Source: Pseudomonas sp. Os17
GTDB lineage: Bacteria > Pseudomonadota > Gammaproteobacteria > Pseudomonadales > Pseudomonadaceae
Assembly: GCF_001547895.1 (NCBI RefSeq)
Contig: NZ_AP014627.1
Span: forward strand, 4,653,501 to 4,717,500
Direction: 5' to 3'
DNA length: 64,000 bases
Shown: positions 1 through 7,538 of the stretch, piece by piece
How positions within the stretch are numbered: position 1 is the stretch's first letter
Layout: each line of letters starts with the position of its first letter
Made by a program: the position numbers and the translations under genes
The notes under the pieces: model-generated
Told to the model about the DNA's origin: nothing
Seen by the model: the letters and a program-made list of their open reading frames with translations, nothing else
The model's database searches: none

Positions 1-93
1 TAAGCATTGCTGTTCGCTAGAGCAAGCCAGCAACGAACAAAAAGCAGCATAAATCAGCGCTAACAATCTAAGTAAAAAATTATACCTCATCAT
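1..93 (-). CDS. 5' end of a lipoprotein gene, candidate immunity protein (runs off the window)
   Basis: Only the first 31 codons are in the window. They read as a classic lipoprotein signal: Met-Met-Arg, a hydrophobic stretch, then a lipobox Leu-Leu-Ala-Cys with the Cys at residue 22, followed by Ser-Ser-Glu. Two tandem ATG codons (93-91 and 90-88) follow directly after the stop codon (96-94) of the decayed GH19 frame, so the two were probably translationally coupled. A lipoprotein directly behind a peptidoglycan-hydrolase-like gene in a VgrG cassette suggests a periplasmic immunity protein; this is inference from position. The mature part cannot be judged because it lies outside the window. 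Confidence 0.6.
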   Translation of the reverse strand, partial: MMRYNFLLRLLALIYAAFCSLLACSSEQQCL

Positions 94-510
94 TCAATAC
101 ACTCCAGATGGCTTCAAACGCCTTTCATTCTCATGACTAGGCATACCATTTGGATTCCCCCTGTTAATTATCGCACCCACAACTCTAGAGACTGCTTGGG
201 TCGAACCTTCATCCGCACGCCTATTGATTCTCTCCCTGGCTCAATAGAATCCAGATGCATCACAAGCATTGTAATTATCTATAGCAAGCAGGTTCGGACT
301 AGGATCTAGTGTGAATTTTCTAGACCTATACCTTTCATAATTTTTATAGTTTCGTCGCCCAGTAATTTGTAGAAAGCCTCGACCGTGAAATCTATCCCCA
401 TCTCCTGCCATCCCCCCGGCCAATGAGTTGCCAGCACCGTTGTCCGTGCCAGCCGTCATTGCTGCTATTTGATTTGGGCAACTCGCCACAATAGAGTTTT
501 CTATACATCT
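94..510 (-). pseudogene. GH19 chitinase/lysozyme-like remnant, N-terminally truncated and with an in-frame stop
   Basis: Read on the minus strand, this frame gives a GH19-type core. GDGDRFHGRGFLQITGR is the glycoside hydrolase 19 substrate-cleft motif, followed by a conserved ASGFY. A TGA at 243-241 sits where GH19 proteins usually have Trp, and the same frame continues for 49 more codons (RINRRADEGSTQAVSRVVGA, then NPNGMPSHENERR) to a TGA at 96-94. A frame stop at 513-511 removes the N-terminal part, and no GH19 N-terminus is visible upstream before the neighbouring gene ends at 542. The remnant is therefore both truncated and nonsense-interrupted. It was probably a lytic effector or lysozyme-type hydrolase associated with the VgrG cassette. 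Confidence 0.75.
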
Positions 511-541
511 TTATTCTGGATTTTTAAAAAAACTATAAAAA

Positions 542-1045
542 TCACCTCTCACACCCTAATGCATCATCTTTATCACAGGTCACATATGGAGCAACCTCTT
601 TTAGATTGTCTATATATATTTTTCCACATGACATCTGCACTTCTTTCATCTCGAGAGTTTTGGACACAACAACCCCAGCACTTTTTTTGCCTCCCCCAAA
701 CATCTCGCCATCGTAGTTGCTATAAATTTCGTACTTGTAACTTTCCACAGCGAAGCTCAACTTCGCATAAGAAACCTGATAACGAAAATAGTGATTAAAT
801 GTGAATCCCTCAAAACCAAACCCATTGCTAGGAAAAATCATTTCCTTATTGTTTTTTTTGCCGAAGCGGTATTGAATTCCCGACAGGTCACCATCAGCAT
901 ATTCAGGGCATAGCGCTAGATTTTTTCCTCCTCGCATCTCGCATTGAAAAATGGCCACTTCGCTTTCGCACATTTCCTCTTGAGCGCCCCATGAACAGAA
1001 ACTCCAAAGCACTAAAAACACATAAGCACTGGTTCGGATCAACAT
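542..1045 (-). CDS. Secreted hypothetical protein, candidate immunity protein to the upstream effector
   Basis: A 167-residue protein with an N-terminal hydrophobic signal peptide (roughly residues 1-20, likely cleavage after CSWGA), so it is exported to the periplasm. It has six or so Cys residues in the mature part (CESE, CEMR, CPEY, MSCGK, TCDK, GCER), suggesting disulphides. Its start codon lies one base after the stop codon of the 878-residue effector, so the two are translationally coupled. I do not recognise a family. Position directly behind a muramidase/M23 effector, together with export to the compartment where that effector would act, fits a type VI immunity protein; that role is inferred. 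Base composition is AT-richer than the rest of the window, consistent with an acquired cassette. Confidence 0.65.
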   Translation of the reverse strand: MLIRTSAYVFLVLWSFCSWGAQEEMCESEVAIFQCEMRGGKNLALCPEYADGDLSGIQYRFGKKNNKEMIFPSNGFGFEGFTFNHYFRYQVSYAKLSFAVESYKYEIYSNYDGEMFGGGKKSAGVVVSKTLEMKEVQMSCGKIYIDNLKEVAPYVTCDKDDALGCER

Positions 1046-1046
1046 C

Positions 1047-3683
1047 TCAAATACCCTTAAGCAAATTATAGTTGCTCGTCATTCTGACATCATATCCATC
1101 TTGAGCAGGGCCATTGTATCTAAGTGCAAAACTCAACCAGTCTTTTTGCACAATTGCAGAAGACAGGACCGAATCAGCCTTAACGAAATTCACAAATGCT
1201 TTCAGATGGTTTTTCTCTGAACGACTAAGGTCCCGCACAAACTCCTCAACCGATAAATACCCAGCACTAGAAAAATTCTTACCCATAATCTGGAAACGCC
1301 CCCATGATGCTGATTTCAGAGCTGCGTTTGCACTCAATCGATATGCCCTGATTAATTTCCCATATTGCGCCGAGTACGTACCATAACCACCCCTACTACT
1401 AGACGATATATCAGGATTCGATGAGCCGAACTGACCGTTAGTCAACTGATGAAAATAATGCCTTTCAAAAAGTATGGCTGTAACCTCATCGTCCCCGGCC
1501 TTTGTGAAGTAACTACCTGATGACGCTGTTTCTGTAATAGCGACAGCCTTTACTGCTTCAACTTCACACCCAAGCGCATCCGCTGCTGCAATATAATCAT
1601 CCTCTTCAATTATCGAGCCGTCATACAGCTCTAAAAACTCAAGTTCTACTTTCGCGCCTCCAATAAATACTTCAGGGTGCTGCTTCAAGCTACGTGCATT
1701 AGAAAAAAGACCTACTGGATGGATATACCAACATCTACCACTCTCACAGCCTACCTCTCCCCCCATTAACGCCGACCACCAACTCAAACTCTGAATCCGT
1801 TTCTTCTCTTCAGCCCAACCTTTATTGGGCTCTGACTTACTATGCCCTATTAGTTTATCCAAGGAGTCCCAGCTTTCCTTTTTGTAGTGCCACTCGCTCT
1901 GATACGTCGCAAGCATCTGCGAAATCGGTTGGGAGAACCAAGGCTTACCCAGCGCCTCCCTTATTTCATCAGGCAGTAGTTTTTTATCACCATCCTTATC
2001 AAGAATTTTGTACAGGGACTGTGTGACTGGGCCTGCTCCAGCCTTTACAACTTCAGGCTGATAAGTCGCAAGCTCTTCTTCCGTAAGTTCTTTTTGTGCC
2101 TCCAGAAAGGCAGCGTAGTGCTCAACATGGCTGACTGTTTCTTCAATGAAAGTGAAACCTTCCCACTCAAAAGGCGAATGTCGCGATAGAGCAATATCCG
2201 GCTCAGCAAACCACCCACTGATGGCGTTGCCCGAGACATCAGCAAGCATGCCTTCCAGATGCCACCAGTATGTGTAAGTGGTCAGGCCGCCCATGACCAC
2301 CTGCGCCTTGATCTTCCTCTCAGAGGGTAAAGCCTCCAACACCTGCAACGGGATAATCAGGTCATAACCAATCTGGTGACCGGGGTCGGATGACTTGGGT
2401 GGAGTTGTTGCATTCATACCCGCCACATGGCTGATCAGCTTTGCGCCCTTTGAGACCTTGACCAGGGTTCTGTCCTTTGCAGGCAAGTTGGCCGCTCTGG
2501 ATCGACTCTGTTGGATAAACGTCTTGACGTCTTCACAGCTAAACACTTCCAGATGCAGCAGATTCTTCGGCGCGGAGTCCGATTGATTCTGATACTTGCC
2601 CACATGCCCAAGAAGTTCGCCCGCCTTGACTTTATAAGCCGTTTTCAAAGGGACAACCTTGTCCATATCCTCCGGTCTGCTCATTGCGTCCAGAAGATCA
2701 AGAGAGACATACCCTGGCAACGCTCCTTCAACGTCTGGAACAAGAACTGGCATGGACTCACCACTGACAATTTCGAGCAACTTGCGGTATTTGCCAGAGT
2801 TTTTTTCGTCGCTGATTCTGATTTGCGTGCCTACCGGCAGAAAGCCTATTGGCCTTCCCTGGGCAAAAGCATCACGCACGATTGCGCCATTTTTCTGCTC
2901 CTGTGGAAGATCCCGGGCCTTGTCCCCCACAAAATATTGATCAGCCGAAATGCGCTGCATTTCTTCCTTGAATACCCAGCCAGTCTGCTCTGCCAGTTCG
3001 GCTACCGCCGGTATGACGTCGACCACTTCCAGCCATTTCCGAGTATCGGGTGCAGGTTTGGTGAACACCGTCGTTCCACGAGGCAATACCGTCAATATCG
3101 GCGTGTTACCACCAGAGTCGCTGCTACGAACCCTAAGCCCGAGTAGTTTGTCGGATGCTGCCGCTTTGACCTTGTAGGTGGCGTTCCAGAAGCCGGGGCG
3201 CTTGAGTGCCGGACTGGTTTGATAGCCCTGCCAATCCAGCAAATGCATGTACAGACTGAAGAAAATCAAGCTAGGACCCGCTACCAAGGCAGAAGCAGGA
3301 GTCCCTCCTGCCGTGGCAGGTGACGCGGGAGGTGCTGGGAGTTCAAGGCGGTGCCTGACCAACACAAAGCCCGTGGAAAATGGCGCTCTCTTCGAACCGT
3401 ACTCGGATACCGGATAAGTCTTGTCAATTCGATACGCCACCACCTCGCCGTCAGCGATGCAACGAACTTCAGTCTTGTCTGAAACCAGTCCGCTGGCGTC
3501 GTCGAAATGCACACCACCATGCCAAAGGCCATTGGCACCTATGGGATAGAAACCATCTTCGGCCTTGGCCAAGGCCTTGTAATACTGCTGTGGATCTATC
3601 GACCGGGTCGTTCCCACTTTCAGTGGAAATACCCAGTTCTCTACTTTATCGATTGTCTTTTGGTTGCCCGATGCCTCTGTCAT
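1047..3683 (-). CDS. Type VI secretion effector: M23-like domain, EF-hand and C-terminal N-acetylmuramidase
   Basis: An 878-residue protein encoded 36 bases after vgrG, without a signal peptide, so probably a VgrG-delivered cargo effector that degrades peptidoglycan. Residues about 45-385 resemble an M23 (LytM) fold: LWHGGVHFDD (53-62), the YMHL motif (145-148) and the closing LHLEVF (376-381), with two SH3-like stretches inserted (about 180-225 and 275-310). Residues 562-573 (DKDGDKKLLPDE) form a canonical EF-hand calcium loop. Residues about 689-878 match the N-acetylmuramidase family once called DUF3380: ITETASSG with likely catalytic Glu718, SWGRFQIMG (793-801) and LRYNGP. It starts at ATG 3683 with AAGGA upstream and ends one base before its candidate immunity gene. 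Whether the M23-like part is catalytically active is uncertain. Confidence 0.8.
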   Translation of the reverse strand: MTEASGNQKTIDKVENWVFPLKVGTTRSIDPQQYYKALAKAEDGFYPIGANGLWHGGVHFDDASGLVSDKTEVRCIADGEVVAYRIDKTYPVSEYGSKRAPFSTGFVLVRHRLELPAPPASPATAGGTPASALVAGPSLIFFSLYMHLLDWQGYQTSPALKRPGFWNATYKVKAAASDKLLGLRVRSSDSGGNTPILTVLPRGTTVFTKPAPDTRKWLEVVDVIPAVAELAEQTGWVFKEEMQRISADQYFVGDKARDLPQEQKNGAIVRDAFAQGRPIGFLPVGTQIRISDEKNSGKYRKLLEIVSGESMPVLVPDVEGALPGYVSLDLLDAMSRPEDMDKVVPLKTAYKVKAGELLGHVGKYQNQSDSAPKNLLHLEVFSCEDVKTFIQQSRSRAANLPAKDRTLVKVSKGAKLISHVAGMNATTPPKSSDPGHQIGYDLIIPLQVLEALPSERKIKAQVVMGGLTTYTYWWHLEGMLADVSGNAISGWFAEPDIALSRHSPFEWEGFTFIEETVSHVEHYAAFLEAQKELTEEELATYQPEVVKAGAGPVTQSLYKILDKDGDKKLLPDEIREALGKPWFSQPISQMLATYQSEWHYKKESWDSLDKLIGHSKSEPNKGWAEEKKRIQSLSWWSALMGGEVGCESGRCWYIHPVGLFSNARSLKQHPEVFIGGAKVELEFLELYDGSIIEEDDYIAAADALGCEVEAVKAVAITETASSGSYFTKAGDDEVTAILFERHYFHQLTNGQFGSSNPDISSSSRGGYGTYSAQYGKLIRAYRLSANAALKSASWGRFQIMGKNFSSAGYLSVEEFVRDLSRSEKNHLKAFVNFVKADSVLSSAIVQKDWLSFALRYNGPAQDGYDVRMTSNYNLLKGI

Positions 3684-3719
3684 GACTTCGTCCTTGCCCC
3701 CTGTACCTGGGAATCTTCA

Positions 3720-5759
3720 TCAGCCGGAGAAATTGATCAGCCGTTGTAGCTGAGCCTTGATCGGCTCTTGTAATGGATTCACCAAGGCCTTCTCCATCAA
3801 GCTCCCGGCCTTATCCTTGTCCGCCACACCGGGTAGCATCGGCGGCTCAATACCGACGCCGCTGCCTTGCCCCGCAGCGCCCCCCGCATTCACCTTGAGC
3901 AACGCCCCACTCACGCTGACGCCGCTGGCGTCGAGCTTGATAAAGCTGCCCCCGGCTTGCACCGTCAGTTCATTGGCCGCTTCGATCACCAGCTTCTGCC
4001 CCGCTTGCAGGTGAATCTCGCGGCCGGCCTGGAGCAGTTGTGCGGTGCCCAGCTTGATGTGCTGGTCGTGCGCCACGTTCAGGTGGTCGTCGGCGCGGAT
4101 TTCGGTTTTGCGTTCGCCGTGAGTGGTGCGGTGTTCCTCGGCCTTGAGTTCGCTGTAGCTGTTGCCTTCAACCGTGTCGTGACGCTCGTGGCCGACGCGA
4201 ATTTTCTGGTCGTGCTGGATGTTTTCATCCCAGTCGCGCTGGGCGTAGACGAAGATCTGTTCGGCGCCTTTTCTGTCTTCGACGCGCACTTCATTGAAAC
4301 CGCCGCCGCCCGGCGAACTCAGGGTCTTGAAGGTGCTGCGGGTCTTGTTGGCCGGCAGTTCGTAGGGCGTCGGGTGTTCCTGGTGGTACAGGCAACCGCT
4401 GATCAGCGGCTGGTCGGGGTCGCCTTCAAGAAAGTCCACCAGCACTTCCATGCCGATGCGCGGGATGGCGAGGGCGCCATAGCGGTCGCCGGCCCAGCTG
4501 GACGCCACTCGCAGCCAGCAACTGGTCTGGTCGTCGCCCTGGCCTTCGCGGTCCCAGTGGAACTGCACCTTGACCCGGCCGTATGGATCGGTGTGGATTT
4601 CCTCTCCGGGCGGGCCGGTAACCACTGCGGTCTGACTGCCCAGGACCCGGGGTTTCGGATGGTCCAGCGCGGGGCGGAAGAATACCTCCCAGGGGGTGGC
4701 GAGGAAGCGGTTGCGGTAACCCTGTTGGAAGCCGTCTGCGGTCTCGGTGTCGCTGGTGATCGATTCCTCCAGCACCTGGGGCTGCTTGCCTTCGTGAGTC
4801 ACCCGGGTCAGCAGCCACAGGTCGTTCCACTCCCCACGCGGGTGCTCGGACAATTGCAGAAAATGCCCGCTGATCAGCCGCGGTTCATCGCCCCAGCCCT
4901 CGGCCTGGCGGTAGTCGGCGCGGTGGCGTTCCAGGGCGCGCTGGCTGAGGGACTTGCCGCGCTGGCGATCGGTGAAGCGCCCGGGATAGTCGTAGTCCTC
5001 CAGGTCCGGTTCCTGGGTCTTGGCGTCGGGCTTGTAGGCAGCCTCCATTTGCAGGCGTGGCTTTTCGAAGTCGTAGTCGCGCCGGGTGATGCGGCTGGTG
5101 CGGGTTTCCAGGCGCACGTTGAAGCCCTTGATCACCGGCTCATCGGCCACCAGCCCGCTGCCCTGCACGTAGGCGGTGGGTCGCCCGAGCGTGCGGAACA
5201 CGCTCTGGTTGTCGCTGAACACCAGCAAATGCGCCTCGCGGCTGTGCTGGAAGTGGTAGTGCAGGCCTTCTTCTTCGCACAGGCGCTGGATGAAGTGCAG
5301 GTCGCTTTCGTTGTACTGCACGCAGTAGTCGCGCTTGGGGCACGGGTGTTGAATCTGGAATTGGTAGGCATTGCCGAGGATGCCGTGCTCTTCGAGGATC
5401 AGGGCGATGATCTGCGGCGCCGAAAGCTGCTGGAAAATCCGCTGGTTGCTGCGGTGGCGCAGGTAATCCAGGTGCGGCAGCAGCGACAGGCTGTAGCGGC
5501 TCAGGCGCTGGCCGGCGTCGCCCTGGGCGATGCGTTGGATCAGGCCATGGATGCCATGGCCCTGGGGATCGAAGGCGAGAAAGGCCGGTTGGTGCAGCAG
5601 GGCTTCAATGTCGATCCAGGGGCGTTCGCTGACCAGTTGCAGATCGAAGCGAAACGGCTGGCTGATGGCCTCGGTGCCCTGGAACGAGAGCACCTGGAAG
5701 TCGTGCTGGATGCCTTGGATGTCCAGGCTGAAGTGGGTCTGGTCGGCCGGGCTGAACAT
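3720..5759 (-). CDS. vgrG: Type VI secretion spike protein VgrG (TssI)
   Basis: A 679-residue protein of usual VgrG length. The N-terminal gp27-like part begins with FSLDIQGIQHDFQVLSFQGTE and carries the family's FIQRLCEEEGLHYHF and GRVKVQFHWDREG segments. The gp5-like OB-fold follows (ASSWAGDRYGALAIPRIGMEV, then LISGCLYHQEHPTPYELP), and then a repetitive beta-helix stalk and DUF2345-type tail (HDTVEGNSYSELKAEEHRTT, LHLQAGQKLVIEAANELTVQ). VgrG trimers tip the Hcp tube and carry effectors into target cells. The start at ATG 5759 has AAGGAG seven bases upstream. No other T6SS structural gene is present, so this is a satellite vgrG island whose cargo is the adjacent effector. Confidence 0.95.
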   Translation of the reverse strand: MFSPADQTHFSLDIQGIQHDFQVLSFQGTEAISQPFRFDLQLVSERPWIDIEALLHQPAFLAFDPQGHGIHGLIQRIAQGDAGQRLSRYSLSLLPHLDYLRHRSNQRIFQQLSAPQIIALILEEHGILGNAYQFQIQHPCPKRDYCVQYNESDLHFIQRLCEEEGLHYHFQHSREAHLLVFSDNQSVFRTLGRPTAYVQGSGLVADEPVIKGFNVRLETRTSRITRRDYDFEKPRLQMEAAYKPDAKTQEPDLEDYDYPGRFTDRQRGKSLSQRALERHRADYRQAEGWGDEPRLISGHFLQLSEHPRGEWNDLWLLTRVTHEGKQPQVLEESITSDTETADGFQQGYRNRFLATPWEVFFRPALDHPKPRVLGSQTAVVTGPPGEEIHTDPYGRVKVQFHWDREGQGDDQTSCWLRVASSWAGDRYGALAIPRIGMEVLVDFLEGDPDQPLISGCLYHQEHPTPYELPANKTRSTFKTLSSPGGGGFNEVRVEDRKGAEQIFVYAQRDWDENIQHDQKIRVGHERHDTVEGNSYSELKAEEHRTTHGERKTEIRADDHLNVAHDQHIKLGTAQLLQAGREIHLQAGQKLVIEAANELTVQAGGSFIKLDASGVSVSGALLKVNAGGAAGQGSGVGIEPPMLPGVADKDKAGSLMEKALVNPLQEPIKAQLQRLINFSG

Positions 5760-5895
5760 GGGTCGCTCCTTGACGTGTTGCGGCTGATTCCATTAGCCAA
5801 AGCGCTCCCAGGCGAAGGGAACATCGTCGACTGTGGAGCCATTGCGCAAAAACGGCCCTGCAACTTAACAAGCCGCGACGCTGGAGGGGCATGGG

Positions 5896-5944
5896 AGCTA
5901 TCTGAAATTGGCAGCTATCTGAAATTGGCAGCCATCTGGAATGC
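5896..5944. repeat. 17-bp tandem repeat, 2 exact copies plus one degenerate copy
   Basis: AGCTATCTGAAATTGGC occurs at 5896-5912 and again at 5913-5929, followed by a degenerate third copy (AGCCATCTGGAATGC) at 5930-5944. It lies in the gap between the PepSY gene's stop and vgrG. It could be slipped-strand duplication or a regulator-binding array upstream of vgrG; nothing decides between them. Confidence 0.8.
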
Positions 5945-5984
5945 AGCCCAGACACGGGAGCCCGCCAGGACCCAGCCCCTGCAC

Positions 5985-7469
5985 CTACCCCCTGCCCCGC
6001 TTCAACGAACGTCCCAGGCGTCGCCAGCCCAGCACCACGCCGCTGACACTGATCAGCAAACCTCCGGCGCTGAACAGGAGCATCCATACATCCCACAACG
6101 GCCGGTTGGCCAGCAGGGGCAGCCAGTCCCAGCTGTGCAACAGGGCGAACAGCCAGCGCGAGGCGCGACGCGGCTGGTCCAGTTGGCTGACCACCGCGCC
6201 AGTGTGCAGGTCCAGGTGCAGCCAGGTCTGGGCCGGGTCGTCGAAGCGCACCCGCAGCACCGGCAGGCGCTGCTGCAGATGCCCCATCATGCTGTGGGGC
6301 TCGCGGGCGTAGTAATAGAAGTCGTAGGCCGCCAGTTGCTGGACGATCATCGGCCGTTCGGGGCGGATGGCCCAGGCCGCCTGCTGCAAGGTGCCCGGGC
6401 TGAACTGGCGCAGGACCTGCCCATCGGCCATGGCCAGAATCCGTGTGCGCCCGGCGCCGTCGTAGCCGATGACGTACCCCTTGCCGCCGATCATCCGCCA
6501 CTCCAGCTCCCGGGCCCGCAGGCCGTCGTCGGCAAAGCGTTGCAGGGCCTGGCTCGCGCTCAGGGGAAAGGCCGCCGGGTGCAGCGGTGCGCCCTGATAG
6601 GCGGCCAGCGACAAGGGCTGGGCGCTGCTGAAGATCTGCCACGGGTTCATCGACATCAGGCCGCTGAAAATCCAGGTGATGGCCAGCACCCCGAACAGCA
6701 GCCCGCCCAGGTGATGCCAGCGGGCAAAGCCCTGGTACGGCGAGCGCGAGCCGTTGCGATAGGTGCGGGTGAAGCGCCAGCGCAGCAGGCCCACGGCCAG
6801 GCCGAGCACGGTCATCAGGGTCGCGGCCAGGGACAGGTAGGTCACGATCGGCCCCCAGGCGCCATCGATGCCGATGCCCCGCAGCGGGTACAGCCAGTGC
6901 AGCCAGGCCCCGATCCAGTTCCAGCCGCGCTCGGTGGCGGTGGCGTCGCGCACCACCTCGCCGGTGCTGCCCGAGACATACAACAGGCGGCGCTCGGCAT
7001 CAGCGGTGGCCACCCGGTACAAGGGCCGGTCGGCGTCCAGGGCCCGGGACTGGCTCCACATGTCGCCCTGTACCGCGCCGCGATCGCGCACCGCTACGCC
7101 CGGTGCGAACTGCCGGACTGCCGCCAGGGCCTCGACCCGGTCGGTGGGCAGCGCCTGCAGGCCGCTGTCGACCTCGATCGCCACCTTGCGCGGCCCCGGG
7201 TATTCGAGGATGTAACGGGGTGCGCCGGCCACCGTGGTCAGGCGGATGCTCGACGGCGCCTGTTCGGGATCGGCGGCGTGCAGCACCTGCTCCAGGTCGA
7301 CGCCCCCTTCCTCCAGGACCAGCACCGGCAAATGCGCCAGACGCTCGGCGGGGGTCAGTTTGGGGTAGCCGACATACAGCATCACCACCCCGGAGACGAA
7401 CCACAGGGCCATGAACAGGCAGGCGACAATGCCCAGCCAACGGTGCCAGAGGTACAGATAACGCTTCAT
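5985..7469 (-). CDS. PepSY-associated transmembrane protein, probable inner-membrane partner of the TonB receptor
   Basis: A 494-residue protein starting at ATG 7469 (MKRYLYLWHRWLG), which gives the usual PepSY-TM opening: a basic N-terminus, HRWLGI, then a first membrane helix (ACLFMALWFVSGVVMLYVG). Further membrane segments lie in the middle (VTYLSLAATLMTVLGLAVGL and the HHLGGLLFGVLAITWIFSG helix) and near the C-terminus (WMLLFSAGGLLISVSGVVLGW), with periplasmic PepSY-like regions between them. Proteins of this type are commonly encoded beside TonB-dependent siderophore receptors and some reduce ferric chelates at the inner membrane. The gene follows the receptor by 69 bases on the same strand, so co-transcription is likely. 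An in-frame start 30 bases further upstream is possible but less convincing. Confidence 0.85.
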   Translation of the reverse strand: MKRYLYLWHRWLGIVACLFMALWFVSGVVMLYVGYPKLTPAERLAHLPVLVLEEGGVDLEQVLHAADPEQAPSSIRLTTVAGAPRYILEYPGPRKVAIEVDSGLQALPTDRVEALAAVRQFAPGVAVRDRGAVQGDMWSQSRALDADRPLYRVATADAERRLLYVSGSTGEVVRDATATERGWNWIGAWLHWLYPLRGIGIDGAWGPIVTYLSLAATLMTVLGLAVGLLRWRFTRTYRNGSRSPYQGFARWHHLGGLLFGVLAITWIFSGLMSMNPWQIFSSAQPLSLAAYQGAPLHPAAFPLSASQALQRFADDGLRARELEWRMIGGKGYVIGYDGAGRTRILAMADGQVLRQFSPGTLQQAAWAIRPERPMIVQQLAAYDFYYYAREPHSMMGHLQQRLPVLRVRFDDPAQTWLHLDLHTGAVVSQLDQPRRASRWLFALLHSWDWLPLLANRPLWDVWMLLFSAGGLLISVSGVVLGWRRLGRSLKRGRG

Positions 7470-7538
7470 CGCAGGCATCTCACAGAACAGCCATCTCACA
7501 GAGGCGCGGGGCGTTGTCGGGCGCCCCGCTGGCTCAGG

